Numbered from the stretch's first letter, positions 14,560 to 23,081 are shown. The stretch: DNA of 34,649 bases from Deltaproteobacteria bacterium (GCA_021850095.1 JAJZRX010000030.1:1-34649); one strand, 5' to 3'. The notes: generated from the sequence alone by a model not told the origin. A program made the numbers and translations.

Positions 14560-14805
14560 ATGCCGGTTGTACTACGCTATAAAGGGCATCGTTTTTTCTT
14601 TTATTCCAACGAAGGCAAACCTCGGGAGCCACTTCACATTCATGTTCAGCACGGTGAGCTGATTGCCAAGTTCTGGCTCCTGCCTGAAATACGTTTGGTG
14701 GAAAACTTTGGATTTTCAACCAGTCAGCTAAAAGAGCTGATTGAAGTACTTTCTGAAAACCGAAGTTTGATTGAGAGGAAGTGGCATGAATATTTTGGCG
14801 CTTAA
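14560..14805 (+). CDS. DUF4160-family small protein
   Basis: An 81-residue protein of the DUF4160 family. MPVVLRYKGHRFFFYSNEG is the typical start ('P-x-I/V-x-R-x-x-G-x-R-F-x-F-Y-S-N-E') and REPLHIHVQHGELIAKFWL the conserved H-I-H-V segment. A GTG at 14557 directly precedes the ATG at 14560. The gene starts 3 nt after the leuB stop and overlaps the next gene, a DUF2442 protein, by 20 nt. The two families are often found paired and have the size and arrangement of a toxin-antitoxin module, but their function is not established to my knowledge. Confidence 0.85.
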   Translation: MPVVLRYKGHRFFFYSNEGKPREPLHIHVQHGELIAKFWLLPEIRLVENFGFSTSQLKELIEVLSENRSLIERKWHEYFGA

Positions 14806-15061
14806 ACCATTGGCAAAAACGATCCATTTCGATAGTGAGTCAATGACGGTCGATTTGGTTGATGGCAGGATATTGACCGTTCCACTCGCCTACTTCCCAC
14901 GGCTTCTTAAAGCAAGCCCAGAACAGCGCAATCATTATGTGATCAGCGGAGGAGGAGTCGGGTTGCACTGGGATGAACTGGACGAGGATATCAGTGTGGA
15001 ATACCTGATGATGGGATATATTGACCATTCAAATCCCGGAAACTTCAGTAAAGCGGCTTAA
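14786..15061 (+). CDS. DUF2442-family small protein
   Basis: A 91-residue protein of the DUF2442 family. The pattern DLVDGRILTVPLAYFPRLLK is diagnostic ('L-x-D-G-R-x-x-x-V-P-L-x-W/Y-F-P-R-L'), and HWDELDEDISVEYLM resembles the 'I-H-W-x-x-L-D-E-D-I-x-V-x-x-L-L' signature. GAGAGGAAGTGGC supplies a ribosome binding site for the ATG at 14786, inside the DUF4160 gene. As the second gene of the pair it may be the antitoxin or DNA-binding partner. The pair interrupts what otherwise looks like a leuB-asd amino-acid biosynthesis run. Confidence 0.85.
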   Translation: MNILALKPLAKTIHFDSESMTVDLVDGRILTVPLAYFPRLLKASPEQRNHYVISGGGVGLHWDELDEDISVEYLMMGYIDHSNPGNFSKAA

Positions 15062-15121
15062 AATATCACTATCCGTTCATATTAATGACGGCACAATAAC
15101 TTCGGAAAAGGAAACATAACT

Positions 15122-16222
15122 ATGAAAGTCGGAATCGTCGGATGGCGCGGTATGGTTGGTTCGGTTCTTCTCCAGCGCATGGTGGAGGAGAACGATTTTT
15201 CGCTCGGCTTCGAGCCGGTTTTTTTCTCGACATCGCAGGCCGGGCAAGCGGCCCCCATGAATGCCGGAACTCTAAAAAGTGCTGATGATATCGCCGAGCT
15301 GAAAAAACTCGACATCATCATCACCTGCCAGGGGGGCGACTACACCAAGGCGGTTCATCCCGAGCTGCGCAAGCAGGGCTGGAACGGCTACTGGATCGAT
15401 GCCGCCTCGACCCTGCGGATGGAAGACAACGCGGTCATCATCCTCGACCCGATCAATCGCAACGTCATTGACGCAGCCCTGAAAAACGGCCTGAAGGACT
15501 TCATTGGCGGCAACTGCACCGTCAGCCTGATGCTGATGGGCCTGGGTGGGCTTTTCAAGGCCGGGCTGGTGGAATGGATGTCCACAATGACCTACCAGGC
15601 CGCTTCCGGCGCCGGCGCTCCCAACATGCGCGAGCTTCTCTCCCAGATGGGAGTACTCAACGGTGTTGTGGCCGAAGAGCTGAAAAATCCCGGCTCGGCC
15701 ATTCTGGAGATCGACCAGAAGGTTACCGCCACTCTGCGCGACGGCTCGCTGCCGACCAAGGAGTTTGGTTTCCCGCTGGCCGGCAACGTGCTGCCCTGGA
15801 TCGACCGTGAGGTTGAGGATGGCCAGAGCCGCGAAGAGCTGAAAGGTTTCCTGGAAACCAACAAGATCCTCGGCTCCAGCACTCCGATTCCGGTCGATGG
15901 CATCTGTGTCCGGGTCGGTGCCATGCGCTGCCACAGTCAGGCCATCACCATCAAGCTCAACAAGGATCTGCCGATTGAAGAGATCGAGAACCTGATCAAG
16001 AACGATAACCAGTGGGTCAAACTGATCCCCAACACCAAAGCCGATTCCCTGGCCGGCCTGACCCCGGCCGCCGTTTCCGGCACCCTGACCGTGCCGGTGG
16101 GCCGCGTGCGCAAGATGAAGATGGGGCCGCAGTATGTCCAGGCTTTCACCTGCGGCGACCAGCTGCTGTGGGGCGCCGCCGAGCCGCTGCGCCGGATGCT
16201 GCGGATACTGATGGAGAAATAA
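15122..16222 (+). CDS. asd: aspartate-semialdehyde dehydrogenase
   Basis: A 366-residue NADPH-dependent enzyme that reduces aspartyl phosphate to aspartate semialdehyde, the branch point to lysine, methionine and threonine. [20 protein letters not shown] is the Rossmann nucleotide loop. The catalytic cysteine is C132 in [13 protein letters not shown], and the acid-base histidine is H271 in [10 protein letters not shown]. The form resembles the long, E. coli-type (Gram-negative) Asd. AAAAGGAAACATAACT precedes the ATG. It lies 60 nt downstream of the DUF2442 gene and may be cotranscribed with leuB or have its own promoter. A terminator follows. Confidence 0.95.
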   Translation: MKVGIVGWRGMVGSVLLQRMVEENDFSLGFEPVFFSTSQAGQAAPMNAGTLKSADDIAELKKLDIIITCQGGDYTKAVHPELRKQGWNGYWIDAASTLRMEDNAVIILDPINRNVIDAALKNGLKDFIGGNCTVSLMLMGLGGLFKAGLVEWMSTMTYQAASGAGAPNMRELLSQMGVLNGVVAEELKNPGSAILEIDQKVTATLRDGSLPTKEFGFPLAGNVLPWIDREVEDGQSREELKGFLETNKILGSSTPIPVDGICVRVGAMRCHSQAITIKLNKDLPIEEIENLIKNDNQWVKLIPNTKADSLAGLTPAAVSGTLTVPVGRVRKMKMGPQYVQAFTCGDQLLWGAAEPLRRMLRILMEK

Positions 16223-16300
16223 ACACTGGCGATCCTGGTGATTGCCATGCTGCCATCTGCTATAAATCGGGCATACCCAGGTTTGCCCCAACAATGACGA

Positions 16301-16321
16301 AACGCCCCGCCACGGGGCGTT
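16301..16321 (+). terminator. Rho-independent terminator after asd
   Basis: AACGCCCCG, a loop of CCA, and CGGGGCGTT form a 9-bp stem followed by further T residues (TTCG). It ends about 20 nt before the next start codon, so the U32 gene must have a promoter inside or very near it, or depend on readthrough. Confidence 0.8.
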
Positions 16322-16339
16322 TTCGCTTTGCGAGATCCA

Positions 16340-18730
16340 ATGAAACAAGCATTTAACAAACCCGAACTGCTGGCTCCGGCCGGCTCGCTGGAATCCTTCT
16401 TTGCCGCGATTGAAAAAGGGGCCGATGCGGTTTATGCCGGTCTGCAGGATTTTTCGGCCCGCGCCCGGGCCAGGAACTTTTCGCTGAAGCAGATGGAAAG
16501 GATGCTGGCCTACGCCCATGCCCACCAGCGGCGGATCTACATCACGCTCAATACTCTGGTGAAGGAGAAGGAACTGCCGCAGCTGGTGGAGACCCTGGCC
16601 GCACTGGCCGGAATGCGGGTGGACGGTATCATCCTGCAGGACCTGGCGGTGGCCCGGCTGATCCGCAATCATTTCCCCAGCATCCCGCTGCACGCCTCAA
16701 CCCAGCTGACGATTCACAACACACCCGGCCTCAAGATGCTGGAACGGCTCGGCTTTCAGCGGGCGGTGCTGGCCCGCGAGCTGGCGCTGGACGAGATTGC
16801 CGCCATTGCCGCCGCCACACCGGTGGAGATCGAATGCTTCGTGCATGGGGCCCTCTGCTTTTCCATCTCGGGTCAGTGTTTCTTCTCCTCGCTGCTGGGT
16901 GGACACAGCGGCAACCGCGGACGCTGCGCCCAGCCCTGCCGCCGGCTGTACAGCCACCGCGGCAAGGAGGGGCACTATTTTTCCACCAGCGACCTGTCGG
17001 CCATCGACCTGCTGCCGGATCTGATCAAGGCCGGTGTGAAATCGCTCAAGATCGAGGGGCGCATGAAATCGGCCGAATATGTGGCCAGCGTGGTGGAAGC
17101 CTACCGCACCGTGCTGGATGCCCCCGAAGGCTCCCAGAAACAGGCATTGTCCAGCGCCAAGGAGATCCTGAAATATTCCTTCGGCCGCACTCCCACCAAA
17201 GGTTTTCTAGGGTCGCAACAGCCGGACGACATCGCCAACCCCTGGCAAAAGGGGGGCACCGGACGCTACATCGGCCAGATCAGGAGCATCAAGGGCAAAC
17301 GGCTGACTTTCGAGACCCGCGACGCTCTGCATGTGGGCGACCGCCTGCGGGCCCAGCCCAGAAGCGATATGGCCGGCCAGGCCTGGACCGTGCGCGAGCT
17401 GTTCCTTCATAATCGCAAGACCATGGAGGCCAAAGCCGGCAGCGTTGTCGACGTGGAGACCCCCTTCAGTTTTTCAGTCGGCGATTCGATCTATAAGGTT
17501 TCCTCCCGCGAGGCCTTTACCCTCAGCGACAGCGCCTGCCAGCGCCGGCTGGAGGCGGTGCCGGGCGACAAGCTCGATTGCCGTTTGAAGATGGCTCTTG
17601 TGCGCAACAGTGCCGCCGATCCGGCAACACTGCAGATTCAGGCCGAGGTTTCCGGCTCGCAGTACGAATTCAGCTTCCCGCTGGGGGTTCTGGAAGCGGC
17701 CCGCAACAACACCATGCAGGCGGTGCTGACCGGCCAGTTTTCCAAGTGCGGCGAGACCCCTTTCCGCCTGGAAACGCTGGAAGCCCCCGATTTTCCGGCG
17801 GTGCTGATTCCGATGGCACTCTTCAAGGAACTGCGGCGCAGTTTCTACCAGCAGTTGGGCGAAGCGGTCTTCAGCGGCTTTGCAAAGCAGCTGGCTGTTG
17901 CGCGCCAGGCTGCGCTGAAGGATGTTGAGGCTGTTCGGGGTGCAGGTCAGATCCCGGCTTCAAAAGAATCTCTCACCGTGCTGATCGACCAGCCTAAAGA
18001 GTGGCGTTTCCCACTGGCCAACGGAGCCGACAGTACGCTGTTGCCACTCTCGAAAGCGGCTATCCACCAGCTGCCCGCAACGGTTCCCCGTATGCGCGGT
18101 TCCGAAGAGCAGATCATCTGGCAGCTGCCGTTCATGCTCTTTGACCGGGACCTTCCGCTTTACCGCGATACGATTCGCCAACTGCACTCCGCCGGTTTTC
18201 GCCGCTTCGAAGCGGCCAACCTTTCCCACTTTGAACTGCTGCGGGGCCTGGAGGGGGTACAGATCTCGACCTGGCACCGCTGCTTCTCGCTCAACAGCCA
18301 GGCTTTGGCTGCCTGGTCTGAACTGGGGGCCGAATCAGCCACGCTCTACATCGAGGACGACAGCGCCAATCTGGCGGAACTGCTCAAGAGCGGCCTCAAG
18401 ATACAGCGGCGAATGGTCGCCTATGCGCCGCTGCCGGTCATGACCACCAAGATCCGACTCAAGGACGTGCATGGCAACGTGCCGCTGCATTCCGACCGGG
18501 GCGAAGCCTACATCGTCACGACCCGCGACGGTCTGCAGACGATCAGTTCCGCCACCCCCTTCTCTCTAACGGCCCGCCACGCCGAACTGCGCCGTCTGGG
18601 CTGCGGCTCGTTTCTGATCGACCTGCGCCAGGCTCCGCGCGAAAGCTGGAACGAGATCATCGCCGCCTACAGGGCCAATCGACCTATTGCCGGGACAACC
18701 GAGTTCAACTATGCGGCGGAACTGATCTAG
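16340..18730 (+). CDS. U32-family protein with a DUF3656 extension (RlhA-like)
   Basis: A 796-residue protein of the U32 'peptidase' family. The N-terminal TIM-barrel part begins PELLAPAGSLESFFAAIEKG and contains the family signature EIECFVHGALCFSISGQCFF, followed by GNRGRCAQPCRRLY; these Cys residues are thought to hold an iron-sulphur cluster. The C-terminal half carries DUF3656-type sequence, as in E. coli RlhA, which hydroxylates a cytidine of 23S rRNA with prephenate as cofactor source. RNA hydroxylation is therefore a better guess than proteolysis, though direct evidence is lacking. I start at the ATG at 16340, not a TTG at 16328. Its stop overlaps the start of the nuclease gene by one base. 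Confidence 0.88.
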   Translation: MKQAFNKPELLAPAGSLESFFAAIEKGADAVYAGLQDFSARARARNFSLKQMERMLAYAHAHQRRIYITLNTLVKEKELPQLVETLAALAGMRVDGIILQDLAVARLIRNHFPSIPLHASTQLTIHNTPGLKMLERLGFQRAVLARELALDEIAAIAAATPVEIECFVHGALCFSISGQCFFSSLLGGHSGNRGRCAQPCRRLYSHRGKEGHYFSTSDLSAIDLLPDLIKAGVKSLKIEGRMKSAEYVASVVEAYRTVLDAPEGSQKQALSSAKEILKYSFGRTPTKGFLGSQQPDDIANPWQKGGTGRYIGQIRSIKGKRLTFETRDALHVGDRLRAQPRSDMAGQAWTVRELFLHNRKTMEAKAGSVVDVETPFSFSVGDSIYKVSSREAFTLSDSACQRRLEAVPGDKLDCRLKMALVRNSAADPATLQIQAEVSGSQYEFSFPLGVLEAARNNTMQAVLTGQFSKCGETPFRLETLEAPDFPAVLIPMALFKELRRSFYQQLGEAVFSGFAKQLAVARQAALKDVEAVRGAGQIPASKESLTVLIDQPKEWRFPLANGADSTLLPLSKAAIHQLPATVPRMRGSEEQIIWQLPFMLFDRDLPLYRDTIRQLHSAGFRRFEAANLSHFELLRGLEGVQISTWHRCFSLNSQALAAWSELGAESATLYIEDDSANLAELLKSGLKIQRRMVAYAPLPVMTTKIRLKDVHGNVPLHSDRGEAYIVTTRDGLQTISSATPFSLTARHAELRRLGCGSFLIDLRQAPRESWNEIIAAYRANRPIAGTTEFNYAAELI

Positions 18731-19245
18731 TGAAATACCTTACGATGGCCGCCCTGCTGGTTCTGCTGTTCTGTTCCGATGCCTGCGCCGGAAGGATTAT
18801 CGAGGGGATCGTCAAGGCGGTTTATGACGGGGATACGCTGCTGTTAGCCACCCGCGAGGAAAGCCGGCTCAAGGTGCGATTGTACGGCATCGACGCCCCT
18901 GAAACCCGGAAAGCGGATCTTCCGGGACAGCCCTTCGGCAGCATTGCCAGACGGACCCTGATGTACAAGATCATGGGACGGCACGTGCAGGCCGAGCTGG
19001 TTGATATCGACCAATACAAGCGCGCTGTGGCGGTGATTCGCTATAACGGCCGGGATATCAACCGCGAGATGGTTTCAGAGGGATTGGCCTGGGCGTACCG
19101 GCGGCATCTGGAAGGGACTTATGCATCGGAGTATATCGGCGGGGAAAATCAGGCCCGCTCGATCCGGGCCGGTTTATGGCGCGACAGCAATCCGCAGCCG
19201 CCCTGGGAGTTCAGGAAGCTTAACGGAACCGCCGGCAAGCGTTAG
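18730..19245 (+). CDS. secreted thermonuclease (SNase-like)
   Basis: A 171-residue nuclease of the staphylococcal nuclease family. The N-terminus is a signal peptide (hydrophobic MAALLVLLFCSDACA), so it acts outside the cytoplasm; a Cys near the cleavage point does not clearly fit a lipobox. The OB-fold core has VYDGDTLLL (metal Asp), VRLYGIDAPETRK (catalytic Arg and Glu) and YKRAVAVIRYNGRDINREMV, with the second active-site Arg. LAWAYRRH and IRAGLWRDSNPQPPWEFR are the conserved ending. The start is a GTG whose first base is the last base of the preceding gene's TAG stop, so expression is probably coupled to the U32 gene. Confidence 0.9.
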   Translation: MKYLTMAALLVLLFCSDACAGRIIEGIVKAVYDGDTLLLATREESRLKVRLYGIDAPETRKADLPGQPFGSIARRTLMYKIMGRHVQAELVDIDQYKRAVAVIRYNGRDINREMVSEGLAWAYRRHLEGTYASEYIGGENQARSIRAGLWRDSNPQPPWEFRKLNGTAGKR

Positions 19246-19295
19246 GGAACCTGGCAACGAGACATTGACGGCCTTTATTCAGCTTAAATCAGGAG

Positions 19296-19337
19296 CGCAG
19301 GCATCCTGCCTGCGTTTCGAGCAAGGTTTTGCTCGAA
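19296..19337. repeat. two tandem hairpins between nuclease and yaeQ genes
   Basis: CGCAGGCA-TCC-TGCCTGCG (19296-19314) and TTCGAGCAA-GGTT-TTGCTCGAA (19316-19337) are adjacent perfect stem-loops with no T-tract. They look like REP-type palindromic intergenic repeats rather than terminators. Confidence 0.5.
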
Positions 19338-19433
19338 TAGATGGTATTGTGCATAAACTATGCAAGCGATAAATCCCACTTGCAAGGCGGGCAGGATCCC
19401 CCTCTCCATGGTAATGCTGAACACCGTTACCTT

Positions 19434-19982
19434 TTAAAATGGATTTGCTCCGCAGCAAATCGTGTAGCTGCTCTCCAGGGTTTCATCGCCGATGCCGAGG
19501 TAAAGACAGCCCTCCGTCACCGTCAGTGACCAGCAGATCGAACGTTGCAGGCGTTCTGTCAGCCACGTCAGAAGGGTTTGCTCCAGGCTGACAACGGTCA
19601 GGTTTGAGACGCTTTCGAGTTTCGGGAGCTGCTGTTCCAGCCAGCGCGGCAGGGCCGAGCCGCAGGCCAGCAGGATAACCCGGCCGGAATGGCGGGCGGC
19701 CTTGGCCAATCGTTCCGGATCGGGCAGGCCAACCTCGATCCAGGTGATAACCCGTCCGTCCGGACCGGTAAGCCACAGATCCGGCTCATCTCCCGCTCCA
19801 ACCCCCTTGGTGAAGGTCAGCTCCGGATCATAAAAAAGAGCGTAAGCCAGCAGTCGGGCCAGCAGACGCTCCGCAGTTTCCGAGGGATGCCGGGCGATGG
19901 TCGCCTGCAGCGGCAGGTACAGGTTTGATTCCAGATGCGCCAGCTGGACGGTGGCGCGATAAATGGTTGAAGGCTGGGCCAT
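19434..19982 (-). CDS. yaeQ: YaeQ-family protein
   Basis: A 182-residue protein of the YaeQ family, which has a PD-(D/E)xK nuclease-like fold. The start MAQPSTIYRATVQLAHLESN is the family pattern, and HPSETAERLLARLLAYALFY carries the conserved helix. GAGDEPDLWLTGPDGRVITW followed by WIEVGLPDPERLAKA supplies the acidic residues equivalent to a PD-(D/E)xK core. The biochemical role is not established, although the E. coli relative was once linked to RfaH-independent haemolysin expression. The gene is leftward and isolated, with a weak ribosome binding site (AGGATTGAAATACC). Confidence 0.88.
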   Translation of the reverse strand: MAQPSTIYRATVQLAHLESNLYLPLQATIARHPSETAERLLARLLAYALFYDPELTFTKGVGAGDEPDLWLTGPDGRVITWIEVGLPDPERLAKAARHSGRVILLACGSALPRWLEQQLPKLESVSNLTVVSLEQTLLTWLTERLQRSICWSLTVTEGCLYLGIGDETLESSYTICCGANPF

Positions 19983-20058
19983 GGTATTTCAATCCTGAAT
20001 GCAGCATGACGTCTATGATCTATGCCGTATGGTTCTGTAGCCGGGGAAACAAGCAAAA

Positions 20059-20081
20059 AAAAACCCCGGACAGGTCCGGGG
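20059..20081 (-). terminator. terminator of the cold-shock gene
   Basis: CCCCGGAC-AG-GTCCGGGG (20064-20081) is a perfect 8-bp stem flanked by A and T runs on both sides, so it works in both directions. On the minus strand it is followed by nine T residues and lies 25 nt after the cold-shock gene. Confidence 0.85.
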
Positions 20082-20105
20082 TTTTTGTGTTGACGCAAAC
20101 TGCTG

Positions 20106-20306
20106 TTAGATGCGAGTCACGTTCGCGGCCTGAAGCCCTTTCGGACCCTTTGTTACTTCAAAAGTCACGCTATCACCTTCTGCAAGGGATTTGAAGCCGT
20201 CGCCTACGATAGCGGAGAAATGGCAGAATACATCCTCGCCACCTTCCTGCTCAAGAAATCCAAAACCCTTGCTGTCGTTGAACCATTTAACTGTTCCGTT
20301 TACCAT
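20106..20306 (-). CDS. CspA-family cold-shock protein
   Basis: A 66-residue single cold-shock domain that binds single-stranded RNA/DNA and melts RNA structure. [18 protein letters not shown] contains RNP1 (KGFGFL), and [10 protein letters not shown] carries RNP2, with Cys replacing the more common Val. [22 protein letters not shown] is the standard ending. A ribosome binding site (AGGAGAAGGTAAGCAC) precedes the ATG. The leader is about 60-70 nt, shorter than the thermosensor leader of E. coli cspA. The gene is monocistronic, with its own promoter and terminator. Confidence 0.96.
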   Translation of the reverse strand: MVNGTVKWFNDSKGFGFLEQEGGEDVFCHFSAIVGDGFKSLAEGDSVTFEVTKGPKGLQAANVTRI

Positions 20307-20366
20307 GTGCTTACCTTCTCCTGATTCTTCTCTGTTTTTTATCCGAGCTACTCTCGAATTTTTCCG

Positions 20367-20396
20367 ACCTTATCAGTATTCAATTAAGCGTGTCAA
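20367..20396 (-). promoter_or_regulatory. promoter of the cold-shock gene
   Basis: On the minus strand TTGACA (20396-20391), 18 nt and TAAGGT (20372-20367) form a promoter with a consensus -35 box and a weaker -10 box, about 60 nt before the ATG. Confidence 0.5.
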
Positions 20397-20449
20397 GCTT
20401 TTAATTATAAAAAAAATCAGGCACGCGATGTAACAAAGAAAAACATTCT

Positions 20450-21175
20450 TCAAGACTTTACGGAGCGTGCGCGACTGTTTTTTGCGGTTTCAGACGCTGT
20501 TTCCAGGCGGGCCAGAAAAACCGCATGCCGTAAGCCACCCCGGCCGGGGCGTTCGGCGGTTACGGAAAAACCGGCAGCCTGCAGACGGCTGACAAAACCT
20601 TCGTCATAATTCTCACCCCAAACGGCCAGCAGGCCAGCCGGTTTGAGCGCGGCTCTGGCGTTTGCTATGGCGGTACTGCCATACAGTGGATCGTTGACCG
20701 GGTCTGTCCGGGAGTGCGGTCCCCGGTACAGATCAAGCACAATGGCATCGAAGCGATCTGTACCGCTGCCGGCGGCGACCTTGCGGATCAAATCGGCAAC
20801 ATCGCCGATCTCCACGCTGACACGCGGGTCGCTGACGGCTGAACTTGTCAAGGGAGCCAGGGCACCCCGGCACCACTGCGGTACGATCGGGTTCAGTTCT
20901 GCCACGACGACCTGCGCCGTAGCCGGCAGGCTGTCCAGCACGGCCCTGAGGGTGAAGCCCATGCCGAGCCCCCCCACCAGAACCCTGGCGGAAGCGTTGT
21001 TTTTCAGGTGTCCGCACCCCTGCTGGCCAAGCACGATTTCCGAACGATTGGCCATGCTGTTCATCAGCACCTGGGCGCCGATCATGATTAAAAAATCTTT
21101 CTCGCCCCGCTTACGCAATTCCAGGACGCCTTCTTCGGTAGCGATACTCTCGATGATTTTCCAGGGTTGTGCCAT
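20450..21175 (-). CDS. spermidine-synthase-like methyltransferase-fold protein
   Basis: A 241-residue Rossmann-fold protein related to spermidine synthases. RVLVGGLGMGFTLRAVLDSL is the AdoMet/dcAdoMet-binding glycine motif, VVVAELNPIVPQW carries the acidic residue after strand 2, and VSVEIGDVADLI and FDAIVLDLYRGP are later motifs. The key catalytic Asp-x-x-Asp of true spermidine synthases is not evident, so polyamine synthesis is uncertain; a methyltransferase is equally possible. I choose the ATG at 21175 (MAQPWKIIESI); the open frame upstream would overlap the next gene. It lies 46 nt downstream of the GreA/GreB-like gene and probably shares its transcript. Confidence 0.78.
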   Translation of the reverse strand: MAQPWKIIESIATEEGVLELRKRGEKDFLIMIGAQVLMNSMANRSEIVLGQQGCGHLKNNASARVLVGGLGMGFTLRAVLDSLPATAQVVVAELNPIVPQWCRGALAPLTSSAVSDPRVSVEIGDVADLIRKVAAGSGTDRFDAIVLDLYRGPHSRTDPVNDPLYGSTAIANARAALKPAGLLAVWGENYDEGFVSRLQAAGFSVTAERPGRGGLRHAVFLARLETASETAKNSRARSVKS

Positions 21176-21221
21176 GCCGTCTGCCTTTCGCTGTCGATGA
21201 GTTATTGGTGCAGCAGCACAA

Positions 21222-21704
21222 TCAAGCAACCGCTACAATTTCAAATTCCTTGCGACCGGTTCCAAAACCTGCCTTCAGCTGATCACCAACGCTTCTGCCG
21301 ATCAGATCCCGACCGAGCGGTGACTGGGGGGTGATGACCATGATGTCGGCCGGGCCGGCGCTTATTTTCAAACCGCCCTCCTGCGGACCGATAAAAAAAG
21401 TTCTACTACAACCGTCCTGATCTTCAATCGTCACCAGCGCGGTCAGGCGAATGGGCGAGTCCTGCCCGAAATGCTGCAGCTCCAGCTTTTTATACGCTTC
21501 CAGCGCCAGCCTGATTTCCTGGGCGCGATTGGCCTGGCCCTGGGCGACGTAGGAAGCCTCCAGCGCCAGGGTTTCATACTTGTTGTCCGGAATATTCTCC
21601 TCGTGGGTCGAGGCTTCATGAGCCGTCTTGGCGGCCTTCAGCAGAATTGCCAGGTCATCGGACAGTCGGGATATGATCAGTTGGAGCAACTGCGTCTTGT
21701 TCAT
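21222..21704 (-). CDS. GreA/GreB-family transcript cleavage factor homologue
   Basis: A 160-residue protein, the size of GreA (158 in E. coli). The N-terminal two-thirds of the coiled coil is clear (helices around LIISRLSDDLAILLKAAKTA and LEASYVAQGQANRAQEIRLA), with an acidic tip region THEENIPDNKYE. The C-terminal FKBP-like domain shows SPLGRDLIGRSVGDQLKA, the GreA/GreB 'S-P-x-x-x-x-L-x-G-x-x-x-G-D' signature. It differs from canonical GreA at the tip (no obvious L-K-E-N), so it may be a divergent RNA-polymerase secondary-channel protein rather than a housekeeping GreA. It is the first gene of a two-gene unit. Confidence 0.8.
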   Translation of the reverse strand: MNKTQLLQLIISRLSDDLAILLKAAKTAHEASTHEENIPDNKYETLALEASYVAQGQANRAQEIRLALEAYKKLELQHFGQDSPIRLTALVTIEDQDGCSRTFFIGPQEGGLKISAGPADIMVITPQSPLGRDLIGRSVGDQLKAGFGTGRKEFEIVAVA

Positions 21705-21826
21705 GAATTCAGTCCGCTTTTACTACGTTGTGGTGAAAAAAGGAAAAATTGACCCAGGTCATACATACGGGAGCTGCAATCGGCTAGATTGAGCCCACTT
21801 TGAAAAAACATACCCTGGAGGAAATT

Positions 21827-22117
21827 ATGTGTGATTGCGGATCATCCCGGACGCCCGATGCCGGGCCTTTTGCTTCCGGACGGGCGCTGGTGGAGTTTGT
21901 ACTGCATGCCCATGGCGGCTCCGTGGCAGTGGCGGAACTGCCCGACGGGGGCTTGAAGCAGACCTGTCAGGGATGCGGCACAGCCTTCGTTCTGAAGACA
22001 TTTGTGCAAAGCTGCCCGGCCTGCGGCGGCGTGCATGCGGTGTCACCACCCCGCGTCAATGATCCGGATGCCGTTCAATACGCCGGGAAGGACTTCACTC
22101 TGCAACAGGCGGCATAG
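21827..22117 (+). CDS. small zinc-ribbon protein
   Basis: A 96-residue protein of unknown function. GLKQTCQGCGTAFVLKTFVQ and SCPACGGVHAV supply two C-x2-C knuckles that form a zinc ribbon; an extra C-x-C (MCDCGSS) lies at the N-terminus. The ATG at 21827 has CTGGAGGAAATT upstream and is preferred to a TTG at 21800. It is divergent from the GreA/GreB-like gene and converges with rsgA, 19 nt away. I do not recognise a named family. Confidence 0.7.
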   Translation: MCDCGSSRTPDAGPFASGRALVEFVLHAHGGSVAVAELPDGGLKQTCQGCGTAFVLKTFVQSCPACGGVHAVSPPRVNDPDAVQYAGKDFTLQQAA

Positions 22118-22136
22118 TCCGGCGCGCTGACACGGT

Positions 22137-23081
22137 TCAGCGCCAGTCCTTGCTGCGGGCTTCAGACTGATCGTTTTCAACCTCTGACAGAATCTCCAGA
22201 TAGGTGGCATAGCGTTCAGGGGGGATACCCCCCTCTTCCACCAGCCGGATCACGGCGCAGCCCGGTTCGGTGCGATGCCGGCAGTTGCGGAAGCGGCACA
22301 GGGCATCAGCATGCTCTTCAAACCCCGGGAAATGGGCGGCCAGTTCTTCGGCGGTGATATCCACCAGGCCGAATTCCCGGAAGCCGGGGGTGTCGACCAG
22401 CTCACCGCCGCCTGACAGGAGGTGCAGCGTCGAAACGGTGGTGGTATGCCGGCCCTGGTTTTTGTAGTCGCTGACTTGGCCTACCTTGAGATCGATCTCC
22501 GGGCAGAGCGCGTTCAGCAGTGAACTCTTGCCGACCCCGCTGCTGCCGACAAAAACGCCGCGATGCCCCTGACCCAGAAAATCCTGCAACGGCTGCAGAC
22601 CGGTCCGGTTGGCGGCACTGATGGCAAAGAACGGAACTGATCCGCCATAGGTGGCCTTCAACAGATCAAGTAGTTCGGGCGTGTCGGGCAGATCACATTT
22701 GTTTACAACCACAAACGGCTGCAGCTCCGCCACCCGCGCGGCAACGATGGCCCGGTCGATGAACCCGGCCGGCGACTGGTGCGCCACAACAATGCCAAGC
22801 ACATCCAGATTGGCCGCCACCAGGTGAATTCCTCCCCGCGCATCGCGGCGGCGCAGTTCCGTTCGACGGGGCATCCGCTTCAGCACCCCGCCGGTAACCG
22901 TCACACTGTCGCCGACCACATGCCCGGAATTGCGTTTGACCCCCACCATCCGGCGCCGGCCATCCTCGAATGAAACTTCGACCGCCACACCGTGATGGGC
23001 GACAATTATCCCTTCATTGACCGGATCGCTTGCGGAAAGATCGGGGGGCGGAGTCGGGCGGGCTGTTTTATTACGTTCCAT
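22137..23081 (-). CDS. rsgA: ribosome small-subunit GTPase RsgA
   Basis: A 314-residue circularly permuted GTPase that helps late maturation of the 30S subunit. An N-terminal OB domain (EGIIVAHHGVAVEVSFEDG) is followed by G4 (VVVNKCDLPD), G5 (FFAISAANRTGL), then G1 (FVGSSGVGKSSLLNAL), a switch region with the GRHTTT motif and G3 (ELVDTPGFREFGL). This permuted order is diagnostic. A C-terminal zinc site is given by LCRFRNCRHRTEPGCAV. I choose the ATG at 23081 (MERNKTARP); the frame is open to 23141 without a better start. It is about 96 nt downstream of miaA, perhaps in the same transcript. Confidence 0.93.
   Translation of the reverse strand: MERNKTARPTPPPDLSASDPVNEGIIVAHHGVAVEVSFEDGRRRMVGVKRNSGHVVGDSVTVTGGVLKRMPRRTELRRRDARGGIHLVAANLDVLGIVVAHQSPAGFIDRAIVAARVAELQPFVVVNKCDLPDTPELLDLLKATYGGSVPFFAISAANRTGLQPLQDFLGQGHRGVFVGSSGVGKSSLLNALCPEIDLKVGQVSDYKNQGRHTTTVSTLHLLSGGGELVDTPGFREFGLVDITAEELAAHFPGFEEHADALCRFRNCRHRTEPGCAVIRLVEEGGIPPERYATYLEILSEVENDQSEARSKDWR

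Noticed and set aside
15272..16693. A 473-codon leftward frame opposite asd and the U32 gene
   Set aside because: It is antisense to two genes with clear catalytic motifs; its composition (rich in Gln, Gly, His) is typical of a shadow frame in GC-rich DNA.
16340..18730. A collagenase/protease role for the U32 protein
   Set aside because: The DUF3656 extension and conserved Cys signature fit RNA-hydroxylation relatives better; protease activity of the family is poorly supported.
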